DNA from: an uncultured Sphingomonas sp.
GTDB taxonomy: Bacteria; Pseudomonadota; Alphaproteobacteria; Sphingomonadales; Sphingomonadaceae
Assembly: GCF_913778135.1 (NCBI RefSeq)
Contig: NZ_CAJYVU010000094.1
Location: 1-38,020 of the forward strand
Reading direction: 5' to 3'
Length of the DNA stretch: 38,020 nt
The notes below the pieces were generated by a model, which saw nothing but the letters and a program-made list of their open reading frames with translations, made no database searches and was not told the DNA's origin. Position 1 is the first letter of the stretch. Every line of letters starts with the position of its first letter. Positions 17,069 to 25,398 of the stretch are shown piece after piece. Both the position numbers and the translations under genes were made by a program.

Positions 17069-18294
17069 CGGTCGATGCCTCCCTACTCCAGCGATTGCAC
17101 GATTGGCGCCGCTGGCCGGACACGTTCGGGCGCGTGACCAATTCGCACAACTACGTGCCGCAGATCGACGGGCTGCGCTTCCTCGCGATCGCGCAAGTGA
17201 TGCTCTACCACGCCGCCCTGCGCGGGCAGCGGGCGGCGGACCCGGCCGCGATGCCCGACGAGGGCTGGTTTGCCTGGCTGCCGAACGGCATCGCGGGGGT
17301 CGAGCTGTTCTTCTTCATTTCCGGCTACATCATCGCTTACCCGTTTCTGACCGGGCGGCCGCCCCGACTGCGTGCCTTCTACCTTCGCCGGATCACGCGG
17401 CTTGAGCCGCCGTACATCCTGACCGTTCTCATCTGCTTCGCCGCGTTCGCGTCGGCGGGCGGCAACGTCGGACCGAGCCCGGCGCTGCGCCACACCGATG
17501 CCACCACGCCGCTGTGGGAAAGCCTGCTCGCGAGCCTGTTCTATCTTCACGGGACGATTTTTGTTGCCTCGCCGCGCGTCAATCCTCCGTTGTGGACGCT
17601 GGAGATCGAGATCCAGTTCTACCTGCTCGCGCCCTTCATTATCGGCGCCTACACGGTGGTGCGGCGTGCCGGCACGCGCGCGGTGATCGCGGCCGGTGCC
17701 ATCCTCGTCACGCTGGTACTACAGGCGCTGCTCGATCCGTTTGCCCGGACCCACTATTCTCTCGTGGCGCACCTGTTCCCGTTCCTGCTCGGCATGGCGG
17801 TGAGCGACTGGGCGGCGCGGCGGCGGCCGTTCGAGGCGCCGGCCGCCGCGTGGGCCGACTTTGCACTCGCGATCGGCCTGCTGCTGTTCGTGGCCGGATC
17901 GATGCTGTTCTACCTTCGGCTGGGATTTGCGGGGCGGACAAGCGTCTTGTTAGTCCGCAGCGCGGCGATCATCTTAATCTATCTGGGCGCGGCGCGGGGG
18001 ATCAGGGGTCGGCGCTGGCTGGGCAATCGCTGGATCGCGCTCGTCGGCGGCGCCTGCTACTCGATCTACCTGCTCCACGTTCCGCTGCTGCAGATCGCGT
18101 CACGCGTGATGCTGGGGCCGTTCGACTGGTCCGGTTGGCCCGCTCTGGCGGTTGCGGCGCTCTACCTGTGCGTCCTGCCCGTCGTCGTGATCGGCTGCAT
18201 GCTGTTCTACGTCGCGGTCGAGCGGCCGTGCATGAATGGCGATTGGCCGCGTGCTCTGGCGCGACGGCTGCGCCGTACAGGATCGCGACGATGA
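17065..18294 (+). CDS. Acyltransferase-3 (OafA/NodX-like) membrane O-acyltransferase
   Basis: This product of about 409 residues has ten or so TM helices. The diagnostic start is QIDGLRFLAIAQVMLYHAAL with the conserved His, followed by GVELFFFISGYIIAYPFLTG, the basic FYLRRITRLEPPYI and WTLEIEIQFYLLAPFIIGAY. The last helices carry GGACYSIYLLHVPLLQIASR. Family members move acetyl or succinyl groups onto sugars across the inner membrane, so it probably decorates the EPS or its lipid-linked unit. I prefer GTG 17065, whose GTGA overlaps the previous stop; GTG 17056 is also in frame. It ends in an ATGA overlap with the next gene. Confidence 0.9.
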   Translation: MTVDASLLQRLHDWRRWPDTFGRVTNSHNYVPQIDGLRFLAIAQVMLYHAALRGQRAADPAAMPDEGWFAWLPNGIAGVELFFFISGYIIAYPFLTGRPPRLRAFYLRRITRLEPPYILTVLICFAAFASAGGNVGPSPALRHTDATTPLWESLLASLFYLHGTIFVASPRVNPPLWTLEIEIQFYLLAPFIIGAYTVVRRAGTRAVIAAGAILVTLVLQALLDPFARTHYSLVAHLFPFLLGMAVSDWAARRRPFEAPAAAWADFALAIGLLLFVAGSMLFYLRLGFAGRTSVLLVRSAAIILIYLGAARGIRGRRWLGNRWIALVGGACYSIYLLHVPLLQIASRVMLGPFDWSGWPALAVAALYLCVLPVVVIGCMLFYVAVERPCMNGDWPRALARRLRRTGSRR

Positions 18295-19466
18295 TCGGGC
18301 GGCTCTACGTCACTGCCAGCCTGTTCTTCGCGCTCAATCTCGCGCAGACGCTCGGGCTCCCGTACGCGAATGTGTTGGAAAAGGGGTTGTACCTCGCGCT
18401 TGCGGCGGCGGTGCTGATCCGACGCCGGGTCGATCCGGTCGCACTCGCGCTGATGATCGCCACCTTGCTGCTGACGATCGTGCTGGGGCTGCTCACGTCG
18501 TTTCCGCACTTCAGCTGGATGACGTGGCTGCTGTCGGTCAATCAGTTCGCCATCATCTACGTCCTGACCGGTTTTCTGCCGAGTGAGCACGATGCCCGGA
18601 CGATCTTGCGCACCAGCGCGTGGTTGCCGCTCGTCTGCGTGGCCGCCGGCGTGATCGGATCGATCACGACCGGCCGCGCCTTGTTCGGCACCGAGTGGGC
18701 GACCGGCACGGCGCGGCTGCAGGGATCGCTGATCCCCGCGTTCCTGTCGGGCCTGTCAGCGACCGGTATTGTCGCCAGCCTGATCCTGGGGCTGGAGTGG
18801 CGGAGGCTGCGCTATCTGGCGCTGGCGGCAGCCGACGTCGTCATCCTGCTCCTCGCGGGCGGCCGTGCCGCGCTGGCGGTCGCGGCGTTCGTGTCGGTCT
18901 GCCTCGTCGCGTTCAGCCGCATGATCCACGTGCGTGACAAGCTGGTGCTGTTGCTGGGCGCGATCGCCGCTCTGCCGATCTTCGCCGCGGTCGCCGTTCC
19001 GTTTGCGCTGCGGCGGCTGGTCACGAGCACCGACAACGGCCGCAACGAGATGGCGGCCTATCTGCACACGCTGGCCGAGCGTTACCCGTGGACCGGCATC
19101 GGATTTGGCCATCAATATTGGCAGACGCCGCAGAACATCGTCGTCGTGGTCGGGTCACCCGCCGCGCATAACGACTTCCTGCGCCTGACGGTCGAGCTGG
19201 GCGTGGTTGGCGCAGGGTTGTTCTACCTGGCGCTAACCGCGGCGATGCTGCGCGCTGGGTGGCGCGATGGAGCATTGAACATAACCGCGCTCGCCGCATG
19301 GATCGGCTTTCTGCTGCTGTCGCACAGCGACAATGCGCTGGCGACGCCGGCCTATTTCCCGCTGCTGATCGTGTGCGTCCTACCGCGCCAATCGTCGGCT
19401 GGGCGGGAGGCGGCGTTCGTGTCCCCTCGTCTCTCCGCCGGGTATGAAGTGCCCCAACCCGCATGA
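18291..19466 (+). CDS. O-antigen ligase/polymerase-like protein (probable Wzy)
   Basis: This 391-residue protein has about 11 TM helices. The central loop ALRRLVTSTDNGRNEMAAYL and YPWTGIGFGHQYWQ, then AAHNDFLRLTVELGVVGAGL, fit the Wzy_C/WaaL superfamily (the HN.FL motif is typical). Such proteins polymerise lipid-linked repeat units in the periplasm or ligate them. Its position next to wzx, wzc and wza favours Wzy. The ATG at 18291 overlaps the acyltransferase stop (ATGA); the longer upstream frame is an artefact inside that gene. A second member of the superfamily lies at 25728-27140. Confidence 0.82.
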   Translation: MIGRLYVTASLFFALNLAQTLGLPYANVLEKGLYLALAAAVLIRRRVDPVALALMIATLLLTIVLGLLTSFPHFSWMTWLLSVNQFAIIYVLTGFLPSEHDARTILRTSAWLPLVCVAAGVIGSITTGRALFGTEWATGTARLQGSLIPAFLSGLSATGIVASLILGLEWRRLRYLALAAADVVILLLAGGRAALAVAAFVSVCLVAFSRMIHVRDKLVLLLGAIAALPIFAAVAVPFALRRLVTSTDNGRNEMAAYLHTLAERYPWTGIGFGHQYWQTPQNIVVVVGSPAAHNDFLRLTVELGVVGAGLFYLALTAAMLRAGWRDGALNITALAAWIGFLLLSHSDNALATPAYFPLLIVCVLPRQSSAGREAAFVSPRLSAGYEVPQPA

Positions 19467-20887
19467 TCCGCCACTACGCCTGGTCCGCCGCGCGGCAATG
19501 GGGTCAGCGGCTCGGCACCGCGCTGACGTTCGTGATCCTCGCGCGCATGCTGTCGGCCGAGCAGATCGGACTGTTCAGCGCGGCGCTCGCGATCATGGCG
19601 CTGGCGGAACTGGTGAACGAGAATGGCGCGGGCGACGCGGTGATCCGCCACCGCGACGCGACGCCCGGTGCGATCAGGGCGCTCGGCCGCGTCAATGTCG
19701 CGGCATCGATCCTGCTCTCGACGGGGTTCGTGCTGCTGGGCGGACGGATCGAGGCATGGTTCGGAACCCCCGGTCTGCGCCCGATCGTGTCGGCGCTGTC
19801 GCTCGTTCTGCTGCTCAACGCCTTTGTCTACATTCCGGCGGCGGTTCTGCGCCGCGACATGGCATTCGCCAGGCTCGCCCGCATGTCGCTTAGCAGCACC
19901 GTGCTCGGCTCGCTCGTCGGGATCGCGGGCGCGTTCGCCGGACTGGGCGTGTGGGCGCTGGTGGCGCAGGCACTGACCTTCGCCGGCAGCACCGCGGTGC
20001 AGATGAACTTGGACGGCGGCACCCGCTCCACCGAGCCGGCGGATTTCCGCGCCGCGCGTCCGCTGTTCGCGTTCGGCGGCTTCGTCATGCTGGGCAACCT
20101 CTTGTCCTATGTCTCGACCCGCGCGATCGAGCTGGCGCTACCGTATCACGACGGTGCGGCGGTTCTCGCGCTCTACGTCATCGGCAGCCGGTTCTACTTC
20201 GTCGCGGCGCAGATGGTCACCGCCGTCCTGCTTGACGTCACCATGTCGCGCCTGTCTGCGCTGTGCGACGATCGCGCGGCCTTTGGAGAGGCACTGGCGA
20301 GCGCGACCGCGACGGGCGCCATGGTCGGCGGCGCGATCTTCTTCGGGCTCGCCGCAATCGCGCCGGAGTTCTGTCGATTGGTGTTCGGGCACACGGGGGC
20401 TGCGGCGTCGCCGTTCCTCGCGGTCGTAGCGGTGGCAGGCAACATCCTGCTGCTCAACTATGTCGCGCAGGTCGCGCTCAAGGCGCTGGGGCATAGCAGG
20501 ACGATCGCGCTGACGAGCGGCGCGCAGGCGGCATTGGCGCTGCTGGTGCTGGTGCCGGCATGGCCGATCCCGGCACTCGCGCGCGTGGCGCTGGTCAACG
20601 CGCTGGTCGTGCCCACACTGGCGGCGCATCTGCTGATCCTGCGTCGCGTGCGCGTGGTGTCGCCCGCAAAGTGGGCGCGCGGGATCGCGCCGGTCTGGGC
20701 GGGCGGCGCATTGATGCTGCTGGTCGTCGCCGGCGTGCGCGCGAGGTTCACCGTCGATCTGCCCGACGCGCTTGCGCTGCCTATCCTGATCGGCGGCGGC
20801 GCGGCGGCGTATCTGATTGTGGTGATGATCGCGGCCGGACGCGGGTGGCGCCCGTTTGCCCCGCGGCACGTCGCCAAGCCTGCCTGA
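19463..20887 (+). CDS. Lipid-linked oligosaccharide flippase, Wzx/MOP superfamily
   Basis: This 474-residue protein has about 12-14 TM helices. The N-terminus WGQRLGTALTFVILARMLSA and EQIGLFSAALAIMALAELVN, with GAGDAVIRH just after, matches the polysaccharide-synt/MOP family, and PAAVLRRDMAFARLARMSL is the conserved loop after helix 4. The protein flips undecaprenyl-linked repeat units to the periplasm for Wzy. ATG 19463 overlaps the Wzy stop (ATGA). The coupled gene series started at 13847 ends here; 137 bp separate it from the next gene. Confidence 0.88.
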   Translation: MIRHYAWSAARQWGQRLGTALTFVILARMLSAEQIGLFSAALAIMALAELVNENGAGDAVIRHRDATPGAIRALGRVNVAASILLSTGFVLLGGRIEAWFGTPGLRPIVSALSLVLLLNAFVYIPAAVLRRDMAFARLARMSLSSTVLGSLVGIAGAFAGLGVWALVAQALTFAGSTAVQMNLDGGTRSTEPADFRAARPLFAFGGFVMLGNLLSYVSTRAIELALPYHDGAAVLALYVIGSRFYFVAAQMVTAVLLDVTMSRLSALCDDRAAFGEALASATATGAMVGGAIFFGLAAIAPEFCRLVFGHTGAAASPFLAVVAVAGNILLLNYVAQVALKALGHSRTIALTSGAQAALALLVLVPAWPIPALARVALVNALVVPTLAAHLLILRRVRVVSPAKWARGIAPVWAGGALMLLVVAGVRARFTVDLPDALALPILIGGGAAAYLIVVMIAAGRGWRPFAPRHVAKPA

Positions 20888-21024
20888 GCTTCGTCGCGAC
20901 ACCTGGCGGGCACGGCCGCAATCCTGCCGGGAGCGACCGGCACGCACAGTGCAAAATCGGCGCTGTCCTACACGTCGAGCATGGTCATATGGGCGCAATC
21001 CTCTGCAATCCGGGGGATCACACC

Positions 21025-21282
21025 ATGACACGCGATTATTCGACCGCCGACACCGCGCCTGCCACGATCGCCTTCGCGATCCAGCCCGACGATGTCGTGC
21101 CTCTGCCGGTGACGCCGCGCGGCATCTATGTCGGCAAGGGCGGGACGGTGATCGTGCGACCCGCAGACGCGCAGGTGGATGTGGCATACCGCAACCTGCC
21201 CGACGCCAGCTACATCGCGCTCAGGGTCTCGCACGTCCGCGCCACCGGCACCACCGCCGGCGACCTCGTCGGAGAAGCGTGA
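21025..21282 (+). CDS. Spike-base-like protein (phage/GTA RCAP_Rcc01079, GhsA-like family)
   Basis: This 85-residue protein fits a small family otherwise found in prophages and gene transfer agents next to tail or head spike genes. The matching pattern is LPVTPRGIYVGKGGTVIVRP (residues 27-46), a short beta-rich middle, NLPDASYIALRVSHV and the ending RATGTTAGDLVGEA. In the Rhodobacter capsulatus GTA such a protein is part of the head spike that binds host capsule. There is no signal peptide. ATG 21025 follows GGGGGA; an in-frame ATG at 20989 is less likely. Its stop overlaps the next start (TGATG), so the two proteins are made together. No other phage gene is visible nearby. The assignment rests on motif recall and needs a profile search. 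Confidence 0.7.
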   Translation: MTRDYSTADTAPATIAFAIQPDDVVPLPVTPRGIYVGKGGTVIVRPADAQVDVAYRNLPDASYIALRVSHVRATGTTAGDLVGEA

Positions 21283-22958
21283 TGGCGCTCTCCATGTCAG
21301 GCGGCGTGCGGCTCGCCCGGCGATCGGGCGGGCAAGGTGCACGCGTCGTCGCACCGCTCGCCGCGGCGGCTGCGTCGCAACCCCTCACCGCGGCTTATTC
21401 GCTCCGGCGCGTGGTGGCCGCCTACGCGGGCGCGTGCCTGCAGGTGCGCGACAGCGGCAACGTGCTGCGCACGCTCACCTTCAAGGCCGACGGGACGTAT
21501 GATGCGCCGGCGGCGACCTGGTCTGGCTACGGCGACGGCCGCAGCTTCGGCGTCGCTACCTGGTACGATCAGAGCGGCAACGGCCATCATCTGACCAGCT
21601 CGTCACGACCGGCGCTGGTCTTTCCCGCCGCACCCGCCAGTTACGACGGCGCCTATGTCGACTTTACGGCCAAGGCACAGCATCTCGCCACCGCGTCGAC
21701 GCCGCTGGCGGTGGGGGGTAGCGCCAACCTGTCGCTGCTGGCGGTCAGCGCCACGCGCGGTTGGACGAGCGCGGCTGTTCACCCGCGCGACCCGGCGGTC
21801 TACTCGGCCGCGGTCGGTCCACTGATCGGCTACGGCACCGCAGCAACGGGCGCGCTGGTGGTCGGCGCCGATGGGCCGGGCGCCGAGACGACGCTGTACG
21901 GCGCCAGCGGAGCGCTGCTGGTCGACGCCAGCACCGACTTTGCGAACCGCTGGCGCAACTGGTGGTTCAACCAGACAGGGGCGACCGTCTCCGGTGGCGG
22001 CGACACGCGCACCCTGTTTACCGCGCGACCGCATGCACGAGCGAGTTCCAGCGGCAACCGGCTGGTGGTGGGGAACAATGGCGCACTCACTCAATCAGCC
22101 AACGCGTCGCTGCGCGAGCTGCTGGTGTTCAACGGCGACAGCGCGCTCGCCGACCGGGAATGCGCGGGAATCGCGGCGTGGCAGCGCCGATATTGGAGCG
22201 GCCTCGTCACCAACCGCTTTCCCGATCGCTTCGTGTCGATATTCGCCGGCCAGTCGAACGCGCAATATTATACGGTCGACAGCGTCAGCGGTGACGGTAG
22301 CGCGGGCAGCAACGCGCTCGCCCGCGTGTTCGTGCCTGACCTGTCGGCGCGCCTGTCGATCCCGGCCGACCTCTCCCGCGAACTGACCACCTATTGCAGC
22401 AGCACCGCGATCGGCGGGTCGTCGGTCCTGAAGCGTGCGAACCCGAACTCGGACAAATATTGGTGGGACGGCGACGCCGCCATTCCGGGGCCGAGCCTGA
22501 CGAGCGCCCTCGCCAACCTCGACTTCGGCGGCAATCCTGGCAAACGCTATCGCCACTGCGTCATCATGTGGTCGCAGGGCGAGGCGGATGCGCTCTACTG
22601 GTCTGCCAACGCCGCCGATGCGGCGGTCGCGGCGGACTGGAAGGCGCAGACCAAACTGGTGTGGGCGGCACTGCGCGCAAAGATCGGCTACGATTGCCCG
22701 ATCGTGATCCAGCCGCTCGGCAATCAGACCGGCGCACAGCCGCAGATGGAGGCGCTGCGCGCGATCCAGACGCTGCTCGCCGCCGAGGTGCCCGGCGTCA
22801 CGATCGCGCCCGAGACGACCGATCTGATCCGGCAGGACAATGTGCATTTCGCCTCCGCGCTGAAGGGGCCGAACCAGTCGCCCGCGGGCTACGATCTGGC
22901 CGCAACCAGGCTCGCCGCGGCGATGGCCCCGCTATTGCTTACGATACCGCCGCGCTGA
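21282..22958 (+). CDS. ConA-like (arabinofuranosidase-B-type) plus SGNH/SASA esterase protein; possible spike or EPS-deacylating enzyme
   Basis: This 558-residue product has two domains. Residues about 37-307 contain FGVATWYDQSGNGHHLT, the signature of the AbfB catalytic/ConA-like fold, and LRELLVFNGDSALADRE, typical of LamG-like strands. Residues about 315-555 are a sialate-O-acetylesterase-type SGNH hydrolase: FAGQSNA with nucleophile Ser325, AIGGS, WSQGEADA (430-437) and DNVHFAS with Asp519/His522. No classical signal peptide is evident; the start is MALSMSGGVRLARRSGG. GGAGAA at 21271-21276 and the TGATG overlap fix ATG 21282. It could cut ester groups from EPS, or be a spike-like carbohydrate-binding protein paired with the upstream base protein. 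Confidence 0.75.
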   Translation: MALSMSGGVRLARRSGGQGARVVAPLAAAAASQPLTAAYSLRRVVAAYAGACLQVRDSGNVLRTLTFKADGTYDAPAATWSGYGDGRSFGVATWYDQSGNGHHLTSSSRPALVFPAAPASYDGAYVDFTAKAQHLATASTPLAVGGSANLSLLAVSATRGWTSAAVHPRDPAVYSAAVGPLIGYGTAATGALVVGADGPGAETTLYGASGALLVDASTDFANRWRNWWFNQTGATVSGGGDTRTLFTARPHARASSSGNRLVVGNNGALTQSANASLRELLVFNGDSALADRECAGIAAWQRRYWSGLVTNRFPDRFVSIFAGQSNAQYYTVDSVSGDGSAGSNALARVFVPDLSARLSIPADLSRELTTYCSSTAIGGSSVLKRANPNSDKYWWDGDAAIPGPSLTSALANLDFGGNPGKRYRHCVIMWSQGEADALYWSANAADAAVAADWKAQTKLVWAALRAKIGYDCPIVIQPLGNQTGAQPQMEALRAIQTLLAAEVPGVTIAPETTDLIRQDNVHFASALKGPNQSPAGYDLAATRLAAAMAPLLLTIPPR

Positions 22959-22984
22959 GCGGTGAAACGATTGACAAGGACCCG

Positions 22985-23020
22985 CCCCTCACGAACGTTC
23001 AACACAGGGACGTTCGGGGG
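22985..23020 (+). promoter_or_regulatory. Hairpin just upstream of the PssD-like gene
   Basis: CGAACGT (22992-22998) and ACGTTCG (23010-23016) form a perfect 7-bp stem with an 11-base loop. CCCC (22985-22988) and GGGG (23017-23020) can extend it past a three-base bulge. It ends 11 bp before the TTG start of the next gene, without a T-tract. It may limit readthrough or translation, or be an operator. Confidence 0.35.
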
Positions 23021-23031
23021 GCGAACCGATC

Positions 23032-23478
23032 TTGAGCAAGCGTGTTCTCGCCATCGCATCCGCGGGTGGCCATTGGGATCAGATGATGCGGCTGCGCGCC
23101 GCGTTCGTCGGGCATGAGGTGACGTTCGTCACCACGCGCGACGGCGTGGCGCAGCGCGCTGGTGTCGTCGCGGCGCTGGTGCCCGACTGCAACCGCCACC
23201 GACGCCTGCGGGTCATCGCGTGCGTCGTGCGGTTGGCGCTGCTGATCCTGCGCCGACGACCGCAGGTGATCGTCACCACCGGCGCGCTGCCCGGCGTGAT
23301 CGGCATCGCGCTCGGCCGGGTGATCGGCGCGCGAACCTTGTGGATCGACAGCATCGCCAATGGCGAGCAGATGTCGCTGTCGGGCCGGCGTGCCCGCAGT
23401 CTGGCGACGCAGTGTCTCAGCCAATGGCCCGATGTCGCCGCGACCGAACAGGTCGGCTATTCGGGAGCGGTGCTGTGA
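23032..23478 (+). CDS. PssD/Alg14-like membrane-anchoring subunit of a split glycosyltransferase
   Basis: This 148-residue protein begins LAIASAGGHWDQMMRL, the SxGGHxxQ motif of Alg14/PssD/CpsF proteins, and continues with RRRPQVIVTTGALPGVIGIA and ARTLWIDSIA. These proteins give the acceptor-binding half of a GT-B enzyme and recruit the catalytic PssE/Alg13-like half, encoded next (GTGA overlap). Rhizobial PssDE adds glucuronic acid; the sphingan GelK-type enzyme does a similar job as one chain. Here the donor sugar is unknown. It starts at TTG 23032; no stronger start is available in frame without entering the hairpin. Confidence 0.82.
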   Translation: MSKRVLAIASAGGHWDQMMRLRAAFVGHEVTFVTTRDGVAQRAGVVAALVPDCNRHRRLRVIACVVRLALLILRRRPQVIVTTGALPGVIGIALGRVIGARTLWIDSIANGEQMSLSGRRARSLATQCLSQWPDVAATEQVGYSGAVL

Positions 23479-23948
23479 TCCTGGCAACGGTGGGCATGCA
23501 ACTGCCCTTCCCGCGGCTGATCCGCGCGCTCGACGCGGTCGCGGGTCGTCACGGCCTGCACATCGTCGCGCAGGCGATCGAGCCGGTCGCCGGCCTCGTC
23601 CACCTCGACCAGCGCACCAGTCTCTCGCCGTCCGAGTTCGACGCGCTCGCACAGACGTGCACGCTGATTGTCGGTCACGCCGGCATCGGCACGATGCTGT
23701 CGGCGGCAGCGCACGCCAGGCCGCTGGTGCTGTTTCCGCGTATCGCGGCGCTGGGAGAACATCGCAACGAACATCAGCTCGCGACCGCGCGCCAATTCGG
23801 CGGGCAGGTCGGCATCACGGTCGCGCATGACGAGGCCGAGCTGGAACACGCCTGCCTGCGCCGCAACGCGCCGCCCTATCGCCCGGCCGAGCAGCCGCGT
23901 TATCGCGCGCTCATCAGCACGGTGGCCGATTTCGTGAGTGCTGCCTGA
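23475..23948 (+). CDS. PssE/Alg13-like catalytic subunit (GT28 C-terminal domain)
   Basis: This 157-residue protein starts at GTG 23475, overlapping the previous stop. MILATVGMQLPFPRLIRALD is the typical first strand and helix of PssE/CpsG/Alg13. TLIVGHAGIGTMLSAAAHAR carries the GHxGxGT donor-binding motif, and HRNEHQLATA matches the HQ.E.A region. Together with the upstream PssD-like protein it should form one membrane-bound glycosyltransferase that extends the lipid-linked EPS unit at the cytoplasmic face. Confidence 0.85.
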   Translation: MILATVGMQLPFPRLIRALDAVAGRHGLHIVAQAIEPVAGLVHLDQRTSLSPSEFDALAQTCTLIVGHAGIGTMLSAAAHARPLVLFPRIAALGEHRNEHQLATARQFGGQVGITVAHDEAELEHACLRRNAPPYRPAEQPRYRALISTVADFVSAA

Positions 23949-23949
23949 C

Positions 23950-24378
23950 GTGCCCAGCCTCAACAATCTGATCGCGCTGCAGCGGTTGATGATCCGCGCG
24001 CGCATCGCGGTCTGCAACCGTTTCTGGGGCATGCACATCCACCCGACCGCGCGCCTGTCGCGTTCGGCAAAGCTCGATCGTACGCACCCGCGCGGACTCC
24101 ATGTCGGTCGCCACAGCTACGTTGCATTCGACGCTGCGATCCTGACGCACGACATGGTGCGGGGCCTGCGCACCGATACGATCATCGGCGACGAATGCTT
24201 CATCGGCGCGCGCAGCATCATCCTGCCGGGCGTACGCGTCGGCAACAACGCGATCGTCGCCGCCGGATCGGTGGTGACACGCGACGTGCCCGCCAATACG
24301 ATCGTCAGCGGCAATCCGGCCGGCGTGCTGCGCTCGGGCATCAGCACGGGGCAGTACGGCGTGCTTCAGAAGCCATGA
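23950..24378 (+). CDS. Left-handed beta-helix (hexapeptide) acyltransferase
   Basis: This product of about 142 residues has an amphipathic start (LNNLIALQRLMIRARIAVCN) and hexapeptide repeats: MHIHPTARLSRSAKLDR, then DTIIGDECFIGARSIILPGV, VGNNAIVAAGSVVTRDVPAN and TIVSGNPAGVL. It resembles WcaF/VatB/CysE-type O-acetyltransferases using acetyl-CoA. It is a cytoplasmic candidate for acetylating the repeat unit, separate from the membrane acyltransferase at 17065. GTG 23950 gives MPSLNNLI; GTG 23938, 11 bp inside the previous gene, is an alternative. It ends in an ATGA overlap. Confidence 0.85.
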   Translation: MPSLNNLIALQRLMIRARIAVCNRFWGMHIHPTARLSRSAKLDRTHPRGLHVGRHSYVAFDAAILTHDMVRGLRTDTIIGDECFIGARSIILPGVRVGNNAIVAAGSVVTRDVPANTIVSGNPAGVLRSGISTGQYGVLQKP

Positions 24379-25184
24379 CCTCTTCCGCAGCCCAGCCGCT
24401 TCGTGCGGCGACCGGCGCCGACATCTATCTGTTCAGCACCACTAATCTGGCATCCGGGCGGCACGACGCGCTCTATCGCATGGTGCGGTCGGTTGCGCAC
24501 GCTCGTGACGAGCAGCCCGCGCGCGTCATCCGCCTGCTGCTGCTGCTGCAGAATGCCGCCGACCATTCCGCGCCCGATCTGCCCGACTGGGTCGAGGTAC
24601 ACACCGTGCCCGGTCTCGTACCTCTCAGCACCGCCCGCAACATCTTGCTGCAACAAGTCGAACTTGCCAGCGACATGGCCGATTCTGCCGCGATCGCCTT
24701 TCCGGACGACGATGCCTGGTATCCCGCGGGATCACTGCACTTCATGGCCGACCTGATCGCGCTCGATGCCAAGGTCGACTTCGCCGTCTGTCGCTCAGGC
24801 ACCGCCGCACGCTCGCCCGTCGCCGATACATGCGACCGGCGCATGCGGCTTCAACAAGCGATCTCCCACGGCAGTTCGAACACGATCTTCGTGCGCGCCA
24901 GCCTGGCAGTACAGCTCGGCGCCTTCGACGAACAACTCGGCCTGGGTACGCCGGCGGTGGCGGGCGAAGACACCGATTACGCGATCCGCGCCTGGCACGA
25001 CGCGCGACGTGCCCGCTTCGTCGATGCGGCGCTGATCGGCCACCGCGACAACGATCCGCTTCTGAAAAGGCGCTATTTCTCCGGTGCGTTGCAGGCGATC
25101 CGCAAACATCGATCACGCTCGTTCGCCGCTGAAGTGGCGTTCATCCGGAAACAACTAATCGGTTTGCGCCTGCGGGCGCGCTGA
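24375..25184 (+). CDS. GT-A type glycosyltransferase (family 2-like)
   Basis: This 269-residue cytoplasmic protein has a GT-A fold. An early nucleotide-binding strand DIYLFSTTNL is followed by TARNILLQQVELASD and a DDD motif in FPDDDAWYPAGSL (Asp111-113) for metal and UDP-sugar. GEDTDYAIRAW near residue 197 is the catalytic ED region. The Arg-rich C-terminus (KHRSRSFAAEVAFIRKQL) may contact the membrane. It is likely the last sugar-adding enzyme visible in the locus. ATG 24375 overlaps the acyltransferase stop. Sugar and linkage unknown. Confidence 0.8.
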   Translation: MTSSAAQPLRAATGADIYLFSTTNLASGRHDALYRMVRSVAHARDEQPARVIRLLLLLQNAADHSAPDLPDWVEVHTVPGLVPLSTARNILLQQVELASDMADSAAIAFPDDDAWYPAGSLHFMADLIALDAKVDFAVCRSGTAARSPVADTCDRRMRLQQAISHGSSNTIFVRASLAVQLGAFDEQLGLGTPAVAGEDTDYAIRAWHDARRARFVDAALIGHRDNDPLLKRRYFSGALQAIRKHRSRSFAAEVAFIRKQLIGLRLRAR

Positions 25185-25398
25185 TTGGCAACATCCTAGC
25201 CGATGATCGATTGATCGTGACGCTGTTGGATTCGTAAGAGAACGTATCGCTTCCGCGAGTTCAGAGCATCTTCATTGATAAGCCGCCGTCGTTTCCAGCG
25301 CCTTTCTCGACGGTTCCTTACTGTTCGACAGCAGATCAATTGACCAGCCTCACACAAGGTTCTTTACCGATCGTGGTGGCAAATAGTGGGATCGAGAC
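25185..25398 (+). promoter_or_regulatory. Intergenic region with a possible promoter for the next EPS genes
   Basis: These 214 bp separate the coupled glycosyltransferase block from the small secreted protein. A hairpin CCGTCG (25286-25291)/CGACGG (25308-25313) followed by TTCCTTACT might be a weak terminator. TTGACC (25340-25345), 17 bases, then TTTACC (25363-25368) resembles a sigma-70 promoter ending about 30 bp before ATG 25399. Both assignments are tentative. Confidence 0.35.
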
